DNA from: Hymenobacter aquaticus
Lineage (GTDB): Bacteria > Bacteroidota > Bacteroidia > Cytophagales > Hymenobacteraceae
Assembly (NCBI RefSeq): GCF_004765605.1
Contig: NZ_SRLC01000003.1
Location: 310,001 to 374,000 of the forward strand
DNA length: 64,000 bases
Reading direction: 5' to 3'
Position 1 is the stretch's first letter, and the number at the start of each line of letters is the position of its first letter. Positions 7,442 to 15,984 of this stretch are shown here, in pieces. A program made the translations under genes and the position numbers. Below the pieces are notes generated by a model. The model was given only the letters and a program-made list of their open reading frames with translations, ran no database searches and had not been told where the DNA came from.

Positions 7442-8770
7442 CTACCAAATCTGCTCGCCGGTGGCGCGCTTGAGCTGGTACTGGCCCAGCGTGTAGTTGT
7501 AGATGGCCTGCAGGCGGGCCAGGCGGGCCTGGGCCAGCTGCGTTTCGGCATCCAGCACGTCGAGGTTGGTACCGACGTCGTAGCGGTAGCGGGCTTTGGC
7601 CCGGGTGAGGGCGTCGGTGGCCTGGGCTACCTGCAGCTGGGCATTTTCGTAGCGCGCCGTGCTGCTCTGCATGTTGTTGGCCGCCTGCCGCACGTCGGCC
7701 CGGATCTGCTCCTGGGTGTCCTGGATGCGCGACTGGGCACCGCGAATGTTGGCCAGGGCTTCCACCCGCTGGTTTTTGTTTTTGTTGCCGTCATAAATCG
7801 GCACGTTCAACTGCACCACCCCGACCGTGTTGAAGCGGATGCGCTCCAGGTTCGGCACGATGTAGCCGTTTTTAGCGCCTACTTGTCCGCCCACGCCCAG
7901 CACCGGCATGTTGCTGCGCTCGATGAGCTTGAGGTTGAGGTTAGCCGTCTGCTCGGCGTCGCGGGCCAGCTTCACTTCGGGGCGGCTTTCCACGGCCTGG
8001 TTCAGGGCCGCATTCACGTCGACGGCCTGGGGCGAGTAGGTGAAGGAGCCCCGCACGGGCACGCTCACGTACTCGGGCTTGTGGAGCAGGCGGGCCAGCT
8101 GCACCTGCTGGTTCTGGAGCTGGTTTTCTAGGTCGATGCGGGTGTTCTGGGCCTGGGTGATGCGCACCTGAGTGGTCGTCACGTCAAACTTGGTGCTCAC
8201 GCCGCCTTCCACCCGCTTTTCCATCTCGCGCTGGTGCTGGCGCAGGGAGGCAATCTGGGCGTCCTGCACCTTGATGCTCTCCCGCACGAACAGGATGTTG
8301 TAGTACACCTGCGCGGCGGAGTAAGCCAAGTCGCGGCGCGTCACGTTGATGTTGTCGGCGGCGGTAATGCGGCGGCTTTCGGCCAGGTTGTAGGTGGCTT
8401 CCTTCTTGCCGAAGTCGAGCAGCCCGTATTGCAGGGTTACGTGCGCGTCGTAGTTGTTATTGGGCGCCAGCTGGAAGGCCGGGGCATCGGGCGAGAGTTG
8501 CAGCTTCACCACCGGGTCGATGCGGGTGTAGGTGGCCGTGCCCGTTACCTGGGGCAGGAAACCGCCCCGGCTCTGGGTAACGCGGCTGGTGGCGGCATTC
8601 ACTTCCTCTTCGAGCGTGGTAATGGCCGGGTTGGCATCCAGCACCGAGCGGATGGTGCCATCCAGGGAAAGAGAATCGGAAATAACCGGCCCCTGCGCGT
8701 GGGCCGCGCCGGCCCCTGAAACGAGCCCGAGGGCAAGCAGCGGAGCGGCAAATGTTGGTCGGGAAAGCAT
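7442..8770 (-). CDS. TolC-family outer-membrane channel
   Basis: This 442-residue protein has a signal peptide (LLALGLVSGAGAAHAQ) and the duplicated TolC repeat architecture. Long helices carry LAYSAAQVYYNILFVRESIKVQDAQIASLRQHQREMEKRVEGGVSTKFDVTTTQVRIT in the first half and the matching VRQAANNMQSSTARYENAQLQVAQATDALTRAKARYRYDVGTNLDVLDAETQLAQARLARL in the second. It would form the trimeric exit duct of the efflux pump. It is the first gene of the operon and is transcribed divergently from the sigma-54 activator. The 215-bp gap contains a near-consensus -24 element. Confidence 0.92.
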   Translation of the reverse strand: MLSRPTFAAPLLALGLVSGAGAAHAQGPVISDSLSLDGTIRSVLDANPAITTLEEEVNAATSRVTQSRGGFLPQVTGTATYTRIDPVVKLQLSPDAPAFQLAPNNNYDAHVTLQYGLLDFGKKEATYNLAESRRITAADNINVTRRDLAYSAAQVYYNILFVRESIKVQDAQIASLRQHQREMEKRVEGGVSTKFDVTTTQVRITQAQNTRIDLENQLQNQQVQLARLLHKPEYVSVPVRGSFTYSPQAVDVNAALNQAVESRPEVKLARDAEQTANLNLKLIERSNMPVLGVGGQVGAKNGYIVPNLERIRFNTVGVVQLNVPIYDGNKNKNQRVEALANIRGAQSRIQDTQEQIRADVRQAANNMQSSTARYENAQLQVAQATDALTRAKARYRYDVGTNLDVLDAETQLAQARLARLQAIYNYTLGQYQLKRATGEQIW

Positions 8771-8795
8771 CGGAATACGACTTGTTGGTGAACGG

Positions 8796-8820
8796 CCTTT
8801 ACCTAACCTTGTGCCAACCC
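8796..8820 (-). promoter_or_regulatory. Candidate sigma-54 promoter of the efflux operon
   Basis: Read on the minus strand, the sequence is TTGGCACAAGGTTAGGT. The -24 element TTGGCAC is perfect, and a GG pair stands exactly ten bases after the first GG where the consensus has GC, so the -12 element is imperfect (TAGG instead of TTGC). It lies about 26-50 bp upstream of the tolC-like start, and a sigma-54 activator is encoded next door. Confidence 0.45.
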
Positions 8821-8925
8821 ATTAAAGCCGGATTAATTTTTCCAAAAAGCAGCTTTAGCAGCGCGCAAACAAGGAAAATTATTTTCAGTGCGGCCTCGTA
8901 AAACTATGCGTGCCCTACGCGGTTA

Positions 8926-8972
8926 TCCTTACATATCAGGAAATCCTGAACTCTATTCCTGATATGTAAGGA
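8926..8972. promoter_or_regulatory. 15-bp perfect inverted repeat upstream of the activator gene
   Basis: The arms TCCTTACATATCAGG (8926-8940) and CCTGATATGTAAGGA (8958-8972) are perfect complements with a 17-base spacer. They end 13 bp before the activator's start codon. This could be an operator, an upstream activating site for the divergent promoter, or a 5-prime-UTR hairpin that hides the ribosome-binding site (AAGGAAAAAAC). Confidence 0.6.
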
Positions 8973-8985
8973 AAAAACTCCCGCG

Positions 8986-11082
8986 ATGATGCCGAACCAA
9001 GACGAATCCCTGCTGCTCTATCTGAACGAGGCCATAGCTACTACTCGGAGCAAGGAAAAGCTGTTTCAGATTGTGACGGAAAAGCTCCGGCTGGTCTTTG
9101 CCTTCGACATGATTGCCGTGGTTACCCTCGACGCCGGGCACCAGTTCAAGCGCCTGTTTATGCGCGACTACATGGGCGACGTGCCCGACAGCGCGGCCCA
9201 GATGACGGAGGCCACGCTGGTAGCCGGCTCCCCCACCGAGCTGTTTATCCGCGACCCGCGGGTGCAGCAGGTCGACATCCGGGAGCTGACGCCCGACTAC
9301 CCCGACTTCATGCCCTTCGTGCTGATGGCGCAGCGCGGCATCTACTACACCACCTTCGTGCCGCTGCGCACGGGCGGGCAGCTCATTGGCCTGCTCTCGA
9401 TGGCCGCCCGGCGCCGGCCCGACTTTACGGCCGAAGACCGCGCCCTGCTGGAAAAAATCGGGAGCCTGATTGCCGTGGCCGTCAGCAACACCCTGGCGTT
9501 CGAGGAAGTGGCCCGGCGCGAGCGGGAAAAGTCGTTGCAGTTGACGGTGAACAACGCCCTGCTCAGCCGCAAAGACCGGGCGGCGCTGTTTCTGACCGTG
9601 GCCGAGGAAATTGACCGGATTGTGGCCATCGACTACTTCGGCGTCCGGATTCGGCGGCCTGCCACCGGCACCCAGGGCTTCGTGGAATTCGCCAAGCAGC
9701 CCGACGGCACGTTTCTGCTTCTGGACGAAAGCCGCTGGGAAGGCGTGCCCGAGCGGGAGCAGATGCAGGCCGAAATCATCGGGGCCTTCACCGAGCCGGT
9801 GATGTTCACCGGGCCCGAGTTTGAGTTGGCCGCCCGGCGCTACCGCATGCTGCAGTACGCCATGGAAAAGAACGGCACCCGCTCGATGCTGGGCGTGCCG
9901 CTCTGGAACAAGGGCGAGCATGCCGCCGCCCTGGTGCTGGCCAGCCACCGCCCCGACGCCTTCACCTCCGACGACCTGCACCTGGTGATGAGCTTGGCCC
10001 CGCAGATTACGCTGGCCATGCAAAACCTGTACGCCTTCGAGCAGATTGAGGCGCTACGGGCCCAGCTGGAGCGCGAAAAAACCTACCTCATCGACGAAAT
10101 CAACACCACGGCCAAGTTCGAGGATTTCGTGGGGCAGAGCGCCGTGATGCAGCAGGTCCAGACCCGCATTGCCCAGGTGGCCCCCACCGATACCACGGTG
10201 CTGATTACCGGCGAAACCGGGACCGGCAAAGAGCTGGTGGCCCGGGCCCTGCACAACCTCTCGCCCCGCCACGACCGGGCCCTGATTAAGCTCAACTGCG
10301 CCGCCCTGCCTGCTCAGCTGATCGAAAGTGAGCTGTTTGGGCACGAGAAGGGCGCCTTCACCGGGGCCCACGACCGGCGCATCGGCAAGTTTGAGCTGGC
10401 CGACGGCGGCACGATTTTCTTGGATGAGGTGGGCGAGTTGCCGCTCGATTTGCAGGCCAAGCTGCTGCGGGTGCTCCAGGAAAAGGAGTTTGAAAGAATC
10501 GGGGGCCGGCGCGTTATCCACACCGACGTGCGGGTTATTGCGGCCACCAACCGCGTGCTGGAAGACGAGGTAGCCGCCGGCCGCTTCCGCGCCGACTTAT
10601 ACTACCGCCTCAACGTGTTTCCGGTGCAGCTGCCGGCCCTGCGCGAACGGCCCGAGGACATCGAGCCGCTGATGCGGCACTTCCTGGAACGCTTCACCAA
10701 GCAGATGGGCAAGCCCGTGCGCGGCTTGCGCGAGCGGGACCTGCGCACGATGCGCCTTTACGGCTGGCCCGGCAACGTGCGGGAGCTGGAACACGTGCTC
10801 GAACAGGCCGTCATCGTGAGCCAGGGGCCGTTTCTGGAATTTTCGGGCTTTTCGGCCGTGGCCGCCCAGGCGGGCGGGCAGCCCGCCCGCCCGGCGGCCA
10901 ACGAGCCGCTGAAAACGCTGAAGGAGCAGGAGCGCGACCATATTATGGCGGCGCTGAAACGGACCGGCGGCCGGGTAAGCGGCCCCAACGGCGCGGCCGC
11001 CATCCTCGACATCAACGCCAAAACCCTGGAAGCCCGCATGAAAAAGCTAGGTATCCGGCGCGAACACCAGGTGACAGAGTAG
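8986..11082 (+). CDS. GAF-domain sigma-54-dependent activator (Fis-type HTH)
   Basis: This 698-residue regulator has two N-terminal GAF sensory domains (about residues 10-170 and 185-355), a linker helix, and the AAA+ domain that remodels sigma-54 RNA polymerase. Walker A is GETGTGKE at about 408-415, the sigma-54 contact loop GAFTGA is at 456-461, and Walker B is GGTIFLDEVGE near 474. A C-terminal Fis-type helix-turn-helix covers about 645-698. The architecture is like FhlA. The ligand is unknown; the GAF domains may sense a small molecule or redox state. It is divergent from the efflux operon, which has a -24-like site, so it most likely activates that operon. ATG occurs at both 8986 and 8989; I used the first. 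Confidence 0.9.
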   Translation: MMPNQDESLLLYLNEAIATTRSKEKLFQIVTEKLRLVFAFDMIAVVTLDAGHQFKRLFMRDYMGDVPDSAAQMTEATLVAGSPTELFIRDPRVQQVDIRELTPDYPDFMPFVLMAQRGIYYTTFVPLRTGGQLIGLLSMAARRRPDFTAEDRALLEKIGSLIAVAVSNTLAFEEVARREREKSLQLTVNNALLSRKDRAALFLTVAEEIDRIVAIDYFGVRIRRPATGTQGFVEFAKQPDGTFLLLDESRWEGVPEREQMQAEIIGAFTEPVMFTGPEFELAARRYRMLQYAMEKNGTRSMLGVPLWNKGEHAAALVLASHRPDAFTSDDLHLVMSLAPQITLAMQNLYAFEQIEALRAQLEREKTYLIDEINTTAKFEDFVGQSAVMQQVQTRIAQVAPTDTTVLITGETGTGKELVARALHNLSPRHDRALIKLNCAALPAQLIESELFGHEKGAFTGAHDRRIGKFELADGGTIFLDEVGELPLDLQAKLLRVLQEKEFERIGGRRVIHTDVRVIAATNRVLEDEVAAGRFRADLYYRLNVFPVQLPALRERPEDIEPLMRHFLERFTKQMGKPVRGLRERDLRTMRLYGWPGNVRELEHVLEQAVIVSQGPFLEFSGFSAVAAQAGGQPARPAANEPLKTLKEQERDHIMAALKRTGGRVSGPNGAAAILDINAKTLEARMKKLGIRREHQVTE

Positions 11083-11139
11083 GCAGCCGGGCCGAACCCG
11101 GGGCGGTTTGTTAGCGTTTTGCGTGTACTTTTCCCGTTG

Positions 11140-12459
11140 ATGCCCGATTCTACCGCTCCGTTTACGCCCGCCCAGCTTACCCGCGACCATGTGCTGCGGG
11201 CCCTGCGCCACATCGACCGGGAAGGCCGGCCGCTGCCGCCAAGCACCGTCTATGATTTGGTGTACAAGGGCCGCCGCTACCCGCCCCGGCCGGTGCTGCA
11301 GCTGGCGTTTCGGCTGGCCAGCGGGCAGCCCGAAGCCACCCTGCCCCTCCTGGCCGGCAACCCCACCAACCAGCTGCTGGAGCGCCTCGATTTTACCGTG
11401 ACGACCAAGCGGCCCATTCTGGCCAACTCGCCCCACGACGGCGACGTGGCGGCCCAGGATGCCATGCAGGAGCTCTACACCGGCAACGGCCAGGCCGCAA
11501 CGGCTGCCAAGCCCGCCAAAGCGCGGGAAACGGCCGGGGCGGAAGCCGCCGAGCCGCTTGTTCCCTACGAGCTGCCGCCCGCTACTCCCTACGACCAGGC
11601 CACGGCGTTGCGGGAGCTGTTTTTGTCGGCGGAAAGCCTGGCGCAGGCCCAGGCCGCGTTGCAGCGCCGCCGCAACCTGATTCTGCAGGGGCCGCCCGGC
11701 ACCGGCAAAACGTTTCTGGCGCGCCGCCTGGCCTGGCTCGGGCTGGGCCGCACCGATGCCAGCCGCGTGGAGCTGGTGCAGTTTCACCCCAGCTACAGCT
11801 ACGAGGATTTCGTGCAGGGCTTCCGGCCCGACGGGCAGGGCTCGTTTCGGCTGACGGCCGGGGTGCTGCTTGATATTTGCCGCAAAGCCACCCAGGACCC
11901 GGGCCAGCCCTATTACCTGCTGATCGACGAAATAAACCGGGGCAACGTCAGCCGTATTTTTGGGGAGCTGCTGCTCTTGCTCGAAGCCGATAAGCGCGGG
12001 CCCCAGCACGCCGTGCGCCTGCCCTACTCGCCGGCCGAGGCCCCGCGGTTTTTCGTGCCCGACAACCTGTTCGTCATTGGCACGATGAACATGGCCGACC
12101 GGTCGCTGGCCCCGCTGGACTACGCCCTGCGCCGCCGCTTTGCCTTCCTGCCGATGACGCCCGAGTTTGGGCCGCCGCTCCAGGATTTTCTGGCCGCCCA
12201 CCACGTACCCCAGGCCGTTATCAGCCGCCTGGTAAGCCGCCTCACCGAGCTGAATCAGGCCATAACCGACGACCCAGAGCTGGGCCCGGATTTTCAGCTG
12301 GGCCACAGCTACTTCTGCCAGCCGCCCACCGCTGCCGCCGACGCTCCGGCCTGGCTTGACTCGATTCTAACCCAGGAAATTGCCCCGCTGCTGGATGAGT
12401 ACTGGCTCGACCAGCCCGCCCAGGCCGCCGCCCACCGCAAAAAGCTGCTGCGCAAATAA
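11140..12459 (+). CDS. mcrB: McrB-type AAA+ GTPase of a modification-dependent restriction system
   Basis: The ATG at 11140 (439 residues) is preferred to the TTG at 11119. The C-terminal two thirds is the McrB motor: Walker A GPPGTGKTF (about residue 184), FHPSYSYEDFVQGFRP, IDEINRGNVSRIFGELLLLLE (Walker B, about 263), GTMNMADRSLAPLDYALRRRFAF (the McrB signature region, about 314). In the family this GTPase translocates on DNA with modified cytosines and drives the McrC nuclease. The N-terminal 90 residues are not the E. coli McrB DNA-binding domain. They read HVLRALRHIDREG...YDLVYKGRRYPPRPVLQLAF, resembling the head domain of Streptomyces ScoMcrA-type proteins. The target modification therefore cannot be inferred. 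mcrC follows after 76 bp. Confidence 0.9.
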   Translation: MPDSTAPFTPAQLTRDHVLRALRHIDREGRPLPPSTVYDLVYKGRRYPPRPVLQLAFRLASGQPEATLPLLAGNPTNQLLERLDFTVTTKRPILANSPHDGDVAAQDAMQELYTGNGQAATAAKPAKARETAGAEAAEPLVPYELPPATPYDQATALRELFLSAESLAQAQAALQRRRNLILQGPPGTGKTFLARRLAWLGLGRTDASRVELVQFHPSYSYEDFVQGFRPDGQGSFRLTAGVLLDICRKATQDPGQPYYLLIDEINRGNVSRIFGELLLLLEADKRGPQHAVRLPYSPAEAPRFFVPDNLFVIGTMNMADRSLAPLDYALRRRFAFLPMTPEFGPPLQDFLAAHHVPQAVISRLVSRLTELNQAITDDPELGPDFQLGHSYFCQPPTAAADAPAWLDSILTQEIAPLLDEYWLDQPAQAAAHRKKLLRK

Positions 12460-12535
12460 CTGTGAGGCCTCGTTTCTTGCGGCGAATGTTGCCAGCCGGA
12501 GCCAGGAACCCCATCCGAAAAATCCGTCCGACTCC

Positions 12536-13567
12536 GTGATTCCGATTCAGAACCTGTACTATCTGCTGTGCTACGCCTGGAACCGGTTGCCGGAGCGCGA
12601 GGAGCTGCTGAGCGTGCAGGCGGCCCCGTTTCACAAGCCGCTGGAGCTGCTTACTCAGGTGCTGCTCTCGGGCACGCGGCGCCTGCTGCGGCAGGGTCTC
12701 GGCCAGGCGTACGTGGAGCAGGAAGAAGAACTCCCGGAGCTGCGCGGACGCCTGCTGCTGGCACCCAGCCTAAGCCGCGACCTGCTGCGCCGGGGCCGGG
12801 CCGTGTGCGCCTACGATGCCCTGACGGCCAATACGCCCTTCAACGGCCTGCTGCTGGGGGTGCTGGAGCAGCTGGGTCGCACGCGCCGCCTGGCCCCGGC
12901 CCTGCGCCACGAGGTGCGCGCCGTGTGCCGCCGCTTTCCGGCCTCGGTAGCGGCCACGCCCTGCACGACGCACGCGCTGCGGCAGGTGCGCCGGCGGCGA
13001 CCCCACGGGCAGGAGGCCTTTTTGCTGAACATCTGCACGCTGCTGCACCAGAGCGCCCTGCCCGCGCCCGACGCGGCGGGCCGCAGCCGTTTCCGGGATT
13101 TCCGGCGCGACGAGCGGCTGATGGCCCAGCTCTTCGAGGCTTTTGTGCGCAACTTCTACCGCCACGAGCAGCGCCGCTTCCGGGTGCTGTCGGAAACCAT
13201 AACCTGGCAGGCCGACGCCGAGCAGGCCACCGACCTGGCCCTGCTGCCGGTGATGATAACCGACACGACCCTGGAAGCGCCGGACCGCAAAATCATCCTC
13301 GACACGAAGTACTACAAGGAGGCTCTGCGCCCGCGCTACGACCAGCAAAAGCTGATTTCGCCCCACCTCTACCAGCTCTACGCCTACCTGCAGAACCAGC
13401 CCGTTGCCCCCGGTCAGCAGCTGGAAGGCATCCTGCTCTACCCCGCCGCCCGCCACGAGCTAGCCGCCCGCTACACCCTCGGCGGCCACCCTGTGCGCGT
13501 CGTCACCATCGACCTGAACCAGCCCTGGCCCGGCATTGCCCACGACCTGCTGGCGCTGGTTCGGTGA
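12536..13567 (+). CDS. mcrC: McrC-type nuclease subunit
   Basis: The GTG at 12536 gives VIPIQNLYYLLCYAWNRL, the usual McrC N-terminus. The open frame extends upstream into mcrB but lacks family-like sequence there. The 343-residue protein carries the PD-(D/E)xK-type nuclease core near the C-terminus: DLALLPVMITDTTLE, then IILDTKYYKEAL (catalytic D and K about residues 256-258), and later ISPHLYQLYAYLQNQ. McrC binds the McrB ring and cuts DNA. Its TGA stop is supplied by the first unit of an 8-bp repeat block, so the repeat either defines or has trimmed the C-terminus. Confidence 0.88.
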   Translation: MIPIQNLYYLLCYAWNRLPEREELLSVQAAPFHKPLELLTQVLLSGTRRLLRQGLGQAYVEQEEELPELRGRLLLAPSLSRDLLRRGRAVCAYDALTANTPFNGLLLGVLEQLGRTRRLAPALRHEVRAVCRRFPASVAATPCTTHALRQVRRRRPHGQEAFLLNICTLLHQSALPAPDAAGRSRFRDFRRDERLMAQLFEAFVRNFYRHEQRRFRVLSETITWQADAEQATDLALLPVMITDTTLEAPDRKIILDTKYYKEALRPRYDQQKLISPHLYQLYAYLQNQPVAPGQQLEGILLYPAARHELAARYTLGGHPVRVVTIDLNQPWPGIAHDLLALVR

Positions 13568-13594
13568 GTTGGTGAGTTAGTGAAATGGTGAGTT
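13563..13594 (+). repeat. Four-unit 8-bp repeat block, copy 7
   Basis: GGTGAGTT, GGTGAGTT, AGTGAAAT, GGTGAGTT overlaps the end of mcrC and provides its stop codon. As at copy 1, it is followed by GTCGTT. Confidence 0.85.
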
Positions 13595-13639
13595 GTCGTT
13601 CAACGACTCGTGTCCTTGCGAGGAAGCGCCTGGCCATGA

Positions 13640-13720
13640 CACATTTCCCACATTTCTCACATTCCCCTCATTAGCACTTCAGCACATTCAACCACATTAG
13701 CACATTAAACCACATTCCCC
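13640..13720 (-). repeat. Degenerate array of the second short-repeat family (AGCACATT)
   Basis: About nine units of 8-10 bp, each built on ACATT or AGCACATT, fill most of the gap before the tldD-like gene. The same family, in inverted blocks, brackets the second four-helix-bundle gene (15477-15509 and 15944-15976). Confidence 0.7.
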
Positions 13721-13821
13721 CTTTGCAGCCCCGGCCTAAAGTTTACGTCTGTGGAGTTGAGTTTGCCTGCTTTTCTGCTTAAACTGCCTTTCCCTCCTTC
13801 TATTTACCAAACTTCTACCCC

Positions 13822-15471
13822 TTGAAACGACGCGAATTTGTCGGGCTGACCAGCTTAGCGGCCGGCGCCCTGTTCCTGCCCAGTTTCCCCGGTTTCGGTG
13901 GCACCCCGGTTGATCCGGAGCGGCTGCTGGAAGGCGTGGACCCCGCCCTGAAAAAGCGTCTGGCCGACGCGGCCCTGAACGCGGCTAAGTCGGCCGGGGC
14001 CACCTACGCCGACGTGCGCATCGGGCGCTACCTGAACCAGAGCATCTTCACCCGCGAAAAGCAGGTGCAGAACATTGCCAGCGGCGAGAGTTTCGGCGCG
14101 GGCGTGCGGGTGCTGGCCAACGGCACCTGGGGCTTTGCCGCCACCAACACCGTGACGGAAGCGGGCCTGGCCAAAGCCGCGCAGCTGGCCGTGGCCATTG
14201 CCAAAGCCAACTCCAAGGTGCAGAAGGAAAAGGTGAACCTGGCCCCGCAGAAAGGCTACGGCGAGGTGAGCTGGAAAACGCCCATCGTGCAGAACGCCTT
14301 TGAGGTGCCCATTGCCCAGAAAGTGGAGCTGATGCTGGCCGCCAACGCCAAGGCCCTCGACAACGGCGCCAACTTCGTCAACTCGGCCCTGTTCCAGATC
14401 AACGAGCAGAAGTACTTTGCCAGCACCGACGGCTCCTACATCGACCAGGACGTGCACCGCATCTGGCCGACCTTCGGCGTAACGGCCGTGGACCGCACCA
14501 CCGGCAAGTTCCGGACCCGCGAGGCCCTGAGCGCGCCCATGGGCATGGGCTACGAGTACATGACGCCCAAAGCCGCCGACAAGATTGCCGGCCCCTCGGG
14601 CACGGGCCTGATCGGCTACAAAAACAGCTACGACATTCTGGAAGACGCGGCCCTGGCCGCGCAGCAGGCCAAAGGCAAGCTCACGGCCAAATCGGTGACG
14701 CCGGGCAAGTACGACATCGTGCTCGACCCCAACCACCTGGGTCTGACCATCCACGAAAGCATCGGGCACGCCACCGAGCTGGACCGCGTGCTGGGCTACG
14801 AGGCCAACTACGCCGGTACCTCGTTTGCCACCCTGGACTGGAAAAAGCAGAACAAGCCCTACGGCTCAAAGCTGGTCAACATCATTGCCGACAAAACCCA
14901 GCCCGGCTCGCTGGGCGCGGTGGGCTACGACGACGAAGGCGTGAAAACCAAGCAGTGGGACATCATCAAGGACGGCATGCTGGTAGACTACCAGAAAATC
15001 CGGGACCAGGCGGCCATGGTGGGTCAGAATGAGTCGGATGGCTGCTGCTACGCCCAGTCGTGGCAGGACGTGCAGTTCCAGCGCATGGCCAACATCAGCC
15101 TCAAGCCCGGCACCCAGAAGATGAGCGTCGACGACATGATTAAGAACGTGGACAAGGGCATCTACATTGCCGGCCGCGGCTCGTTCTCCATCGACCAGCA
15201 GCGCTACAACTTCCAGTTCGGCGGCACGGTGTTCTACGCCATTGAGAAGGGCAAAATTGCCGGCATGCTCGAAGACGTAGCCTACCAGGCCAACACCCAG
15301 GAATTCTGGAACAGCTGCTCGGCCATCTGCGACGAGTCGGACTACCGCCTGTTCGGCTCCTTCTTCGACGGCAAGGGCCAGCCGCCCCAGGTGTCGGCCG
15401 TGAGCCACGGCTCGGCTACCACCCGCTTCAACGGCGTCAACATCATCAACACGGCCCGGAAGATCGGGTAA
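13822..15471 (+). CDS. tldD: TldD-type metallopeptidase subunit with Tat signal
   Basis: This 549-residue protein starts at TTG 13822, because the next residues form a twin-arginine signal (KRREFVGLTSLAAGALFLPSF) that a later start would destroy. It is therefore predicted to be exported folded. It carries the TldD zinc motif HESIGH (residues 311-316), then ELDRVLGYEANYAGTSF, and the C-terminal IAGRGSFSIDQQRYNFQFGG block. TldD pairs with TldE/PmbA into a heterodimer that degrades unfolded peptides; the partner is encoded at 15985. The two genes are separated by 513 bp holding a four-helix-bundle gene inside inverted short repeats. Confidence 0.9.
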   Translation: MKRREFVGLTSLAAGALFLPSFPGFGGTPVDPERLLEGVDPALKKRLADAALNAAKSAGATYADVRIGRYLNQSIFTREKQVQNIASGESFGAGVRVLANGTWGFAATNTVTEAGLAKAAQLAVAIAKANSKVQKEKVNLAPQKGYGEVSWKTPIVQNAFEVPIAQKVELMLAANAKALDNGANFVNSALFQINEQKYFASTDGSYIDQDVHRIWPTFGVTAVDRTTGKFRTREALSAPMGMGYEYMTPKAADKIAGPSGTGLIGYKNSYDILEDAALAAQQAKGKLTAKSVTPGKYDIVLDPNHLGLTIHESIGHATELDRVLGYEANYAGTSFATLDWKKQNKPYGSKLVNIIADKTQPGSLGAVGYDDEGVKTKQWDIIKDGMLVDYQKIRDQAAMVGQNESDGCCYAQSWQDVQFQRMANISLKPGTQKMSVDDMIKNVDKGIYIAGRGSFSIDQQRYNFQFGGTVFYAIEKGKIAGMLEDVAYQANTQEFWNSCSAICDESDYRLFGSFFDGKGQPPQVSAVSHGSATTRFNGVNIINTARKIG

Positions 15472-15476
15472 TTTTT

Positions 15477-15509
15477 AATGTGCTCAAGTGCTAATGTGAG
15501 TAATGTGCT
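15477..15509 (+). repeat. Four-unit repeat block, AATGTGCT family (left bracket)
   Basis: AATGTGCT, CAAGTGCT, AATGTGAGT (one extra base), AATGTGCT begins five bases after the tldD stop codon. The inverted partner is at 15944-15976. Confidence 0.8.
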
Positions 15510-15536
15510 TTTTCCGGTCAGCTTGACTGCCGGGCA

Positions 15537-15926
15537 ATGAAGTCGGATTTGACGCCGGCCGATAATCCCATCGTCCGCATTTCGTTCGACTTTGCCTTGC
15601 AGATACTGGCCTATGTTCAGGAGCTGGAGCAGGTTCGGCGCTTCGTTATTGCGCAGCAGCTGCTACGTAGCGGCACTTCCATTGGAGCCAATGTGCGTGA
15701 AGCCCAGCACGCCGAAAGCCGGGCCGACTTTACGCACAAGTGCAAAGTAGCCGCCAAGGAAGCCGCCGAAACGGAGTACTGGCTGCTGCTTTGCAAGCAT
15801 GCTCCCTCCTACCCTGAACCGCCCACTGCTTTGTTTGCCACGCTACTAGATATTCAGCGGCTTCTGTCGCGGATTATCAGCAGCAGCAAAGCCAACGCCG
15901 CCGGCACTGGTAACGGCACCACCTGA
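15537..15926 (+). CDS. Four-helix-bundle protein (S23/IVP-like), copy 2
   Basis: This 129-residue protein has the same family layout as the copy at 5217: IVRISFDFALQILAYVQELEQ, then RRFVIAQQLLRSGTSIGANVREAQHAESRADFTHKCKVAAKEAAETEYWLLLC. This is a good match to the consensus LLRSGTSIGANVREA and KEAxETEYWLxLL. The two copies in this window are only distantly similar to each other, so they are not a recent duplication. It lies between two genes that normally work as a pair, and between inverted blocks of four 8-bp repeats of a different sequence family from those around copy 1. Confidence 0.9.
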   Translation: MKSDLTPADNPIVRISFDFALQILAYVQELEQVRRFVIAQQLLRSGTSIGANVREAQHAESRADFTHKCKVAAKEAAETEYWLLLCKHAPSYPEPPTALFATLLDIQRLLSRIISSSKANAAGTGNGTT

Positions 15927-15943
15927 AAAGCATATTATTCATT

Positions 15944-15976
15944 AGCACATCAGCACCTTCCCCACATTAGCACATT
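15944..15976 (-). repeat. Four-unit repeat block, AATGTGCT family (right bracket, inverted)
   Basis: AGCACATC, AGCACCTT, CCCCACATT (one extra base), AGCACATT ends eight bases before the start codon of the pmbA-like gene. It is inverted relative to the block at 15477-15509. Confidence 0.8.
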
Positions 15977-15984
15977 ACCGAAAC

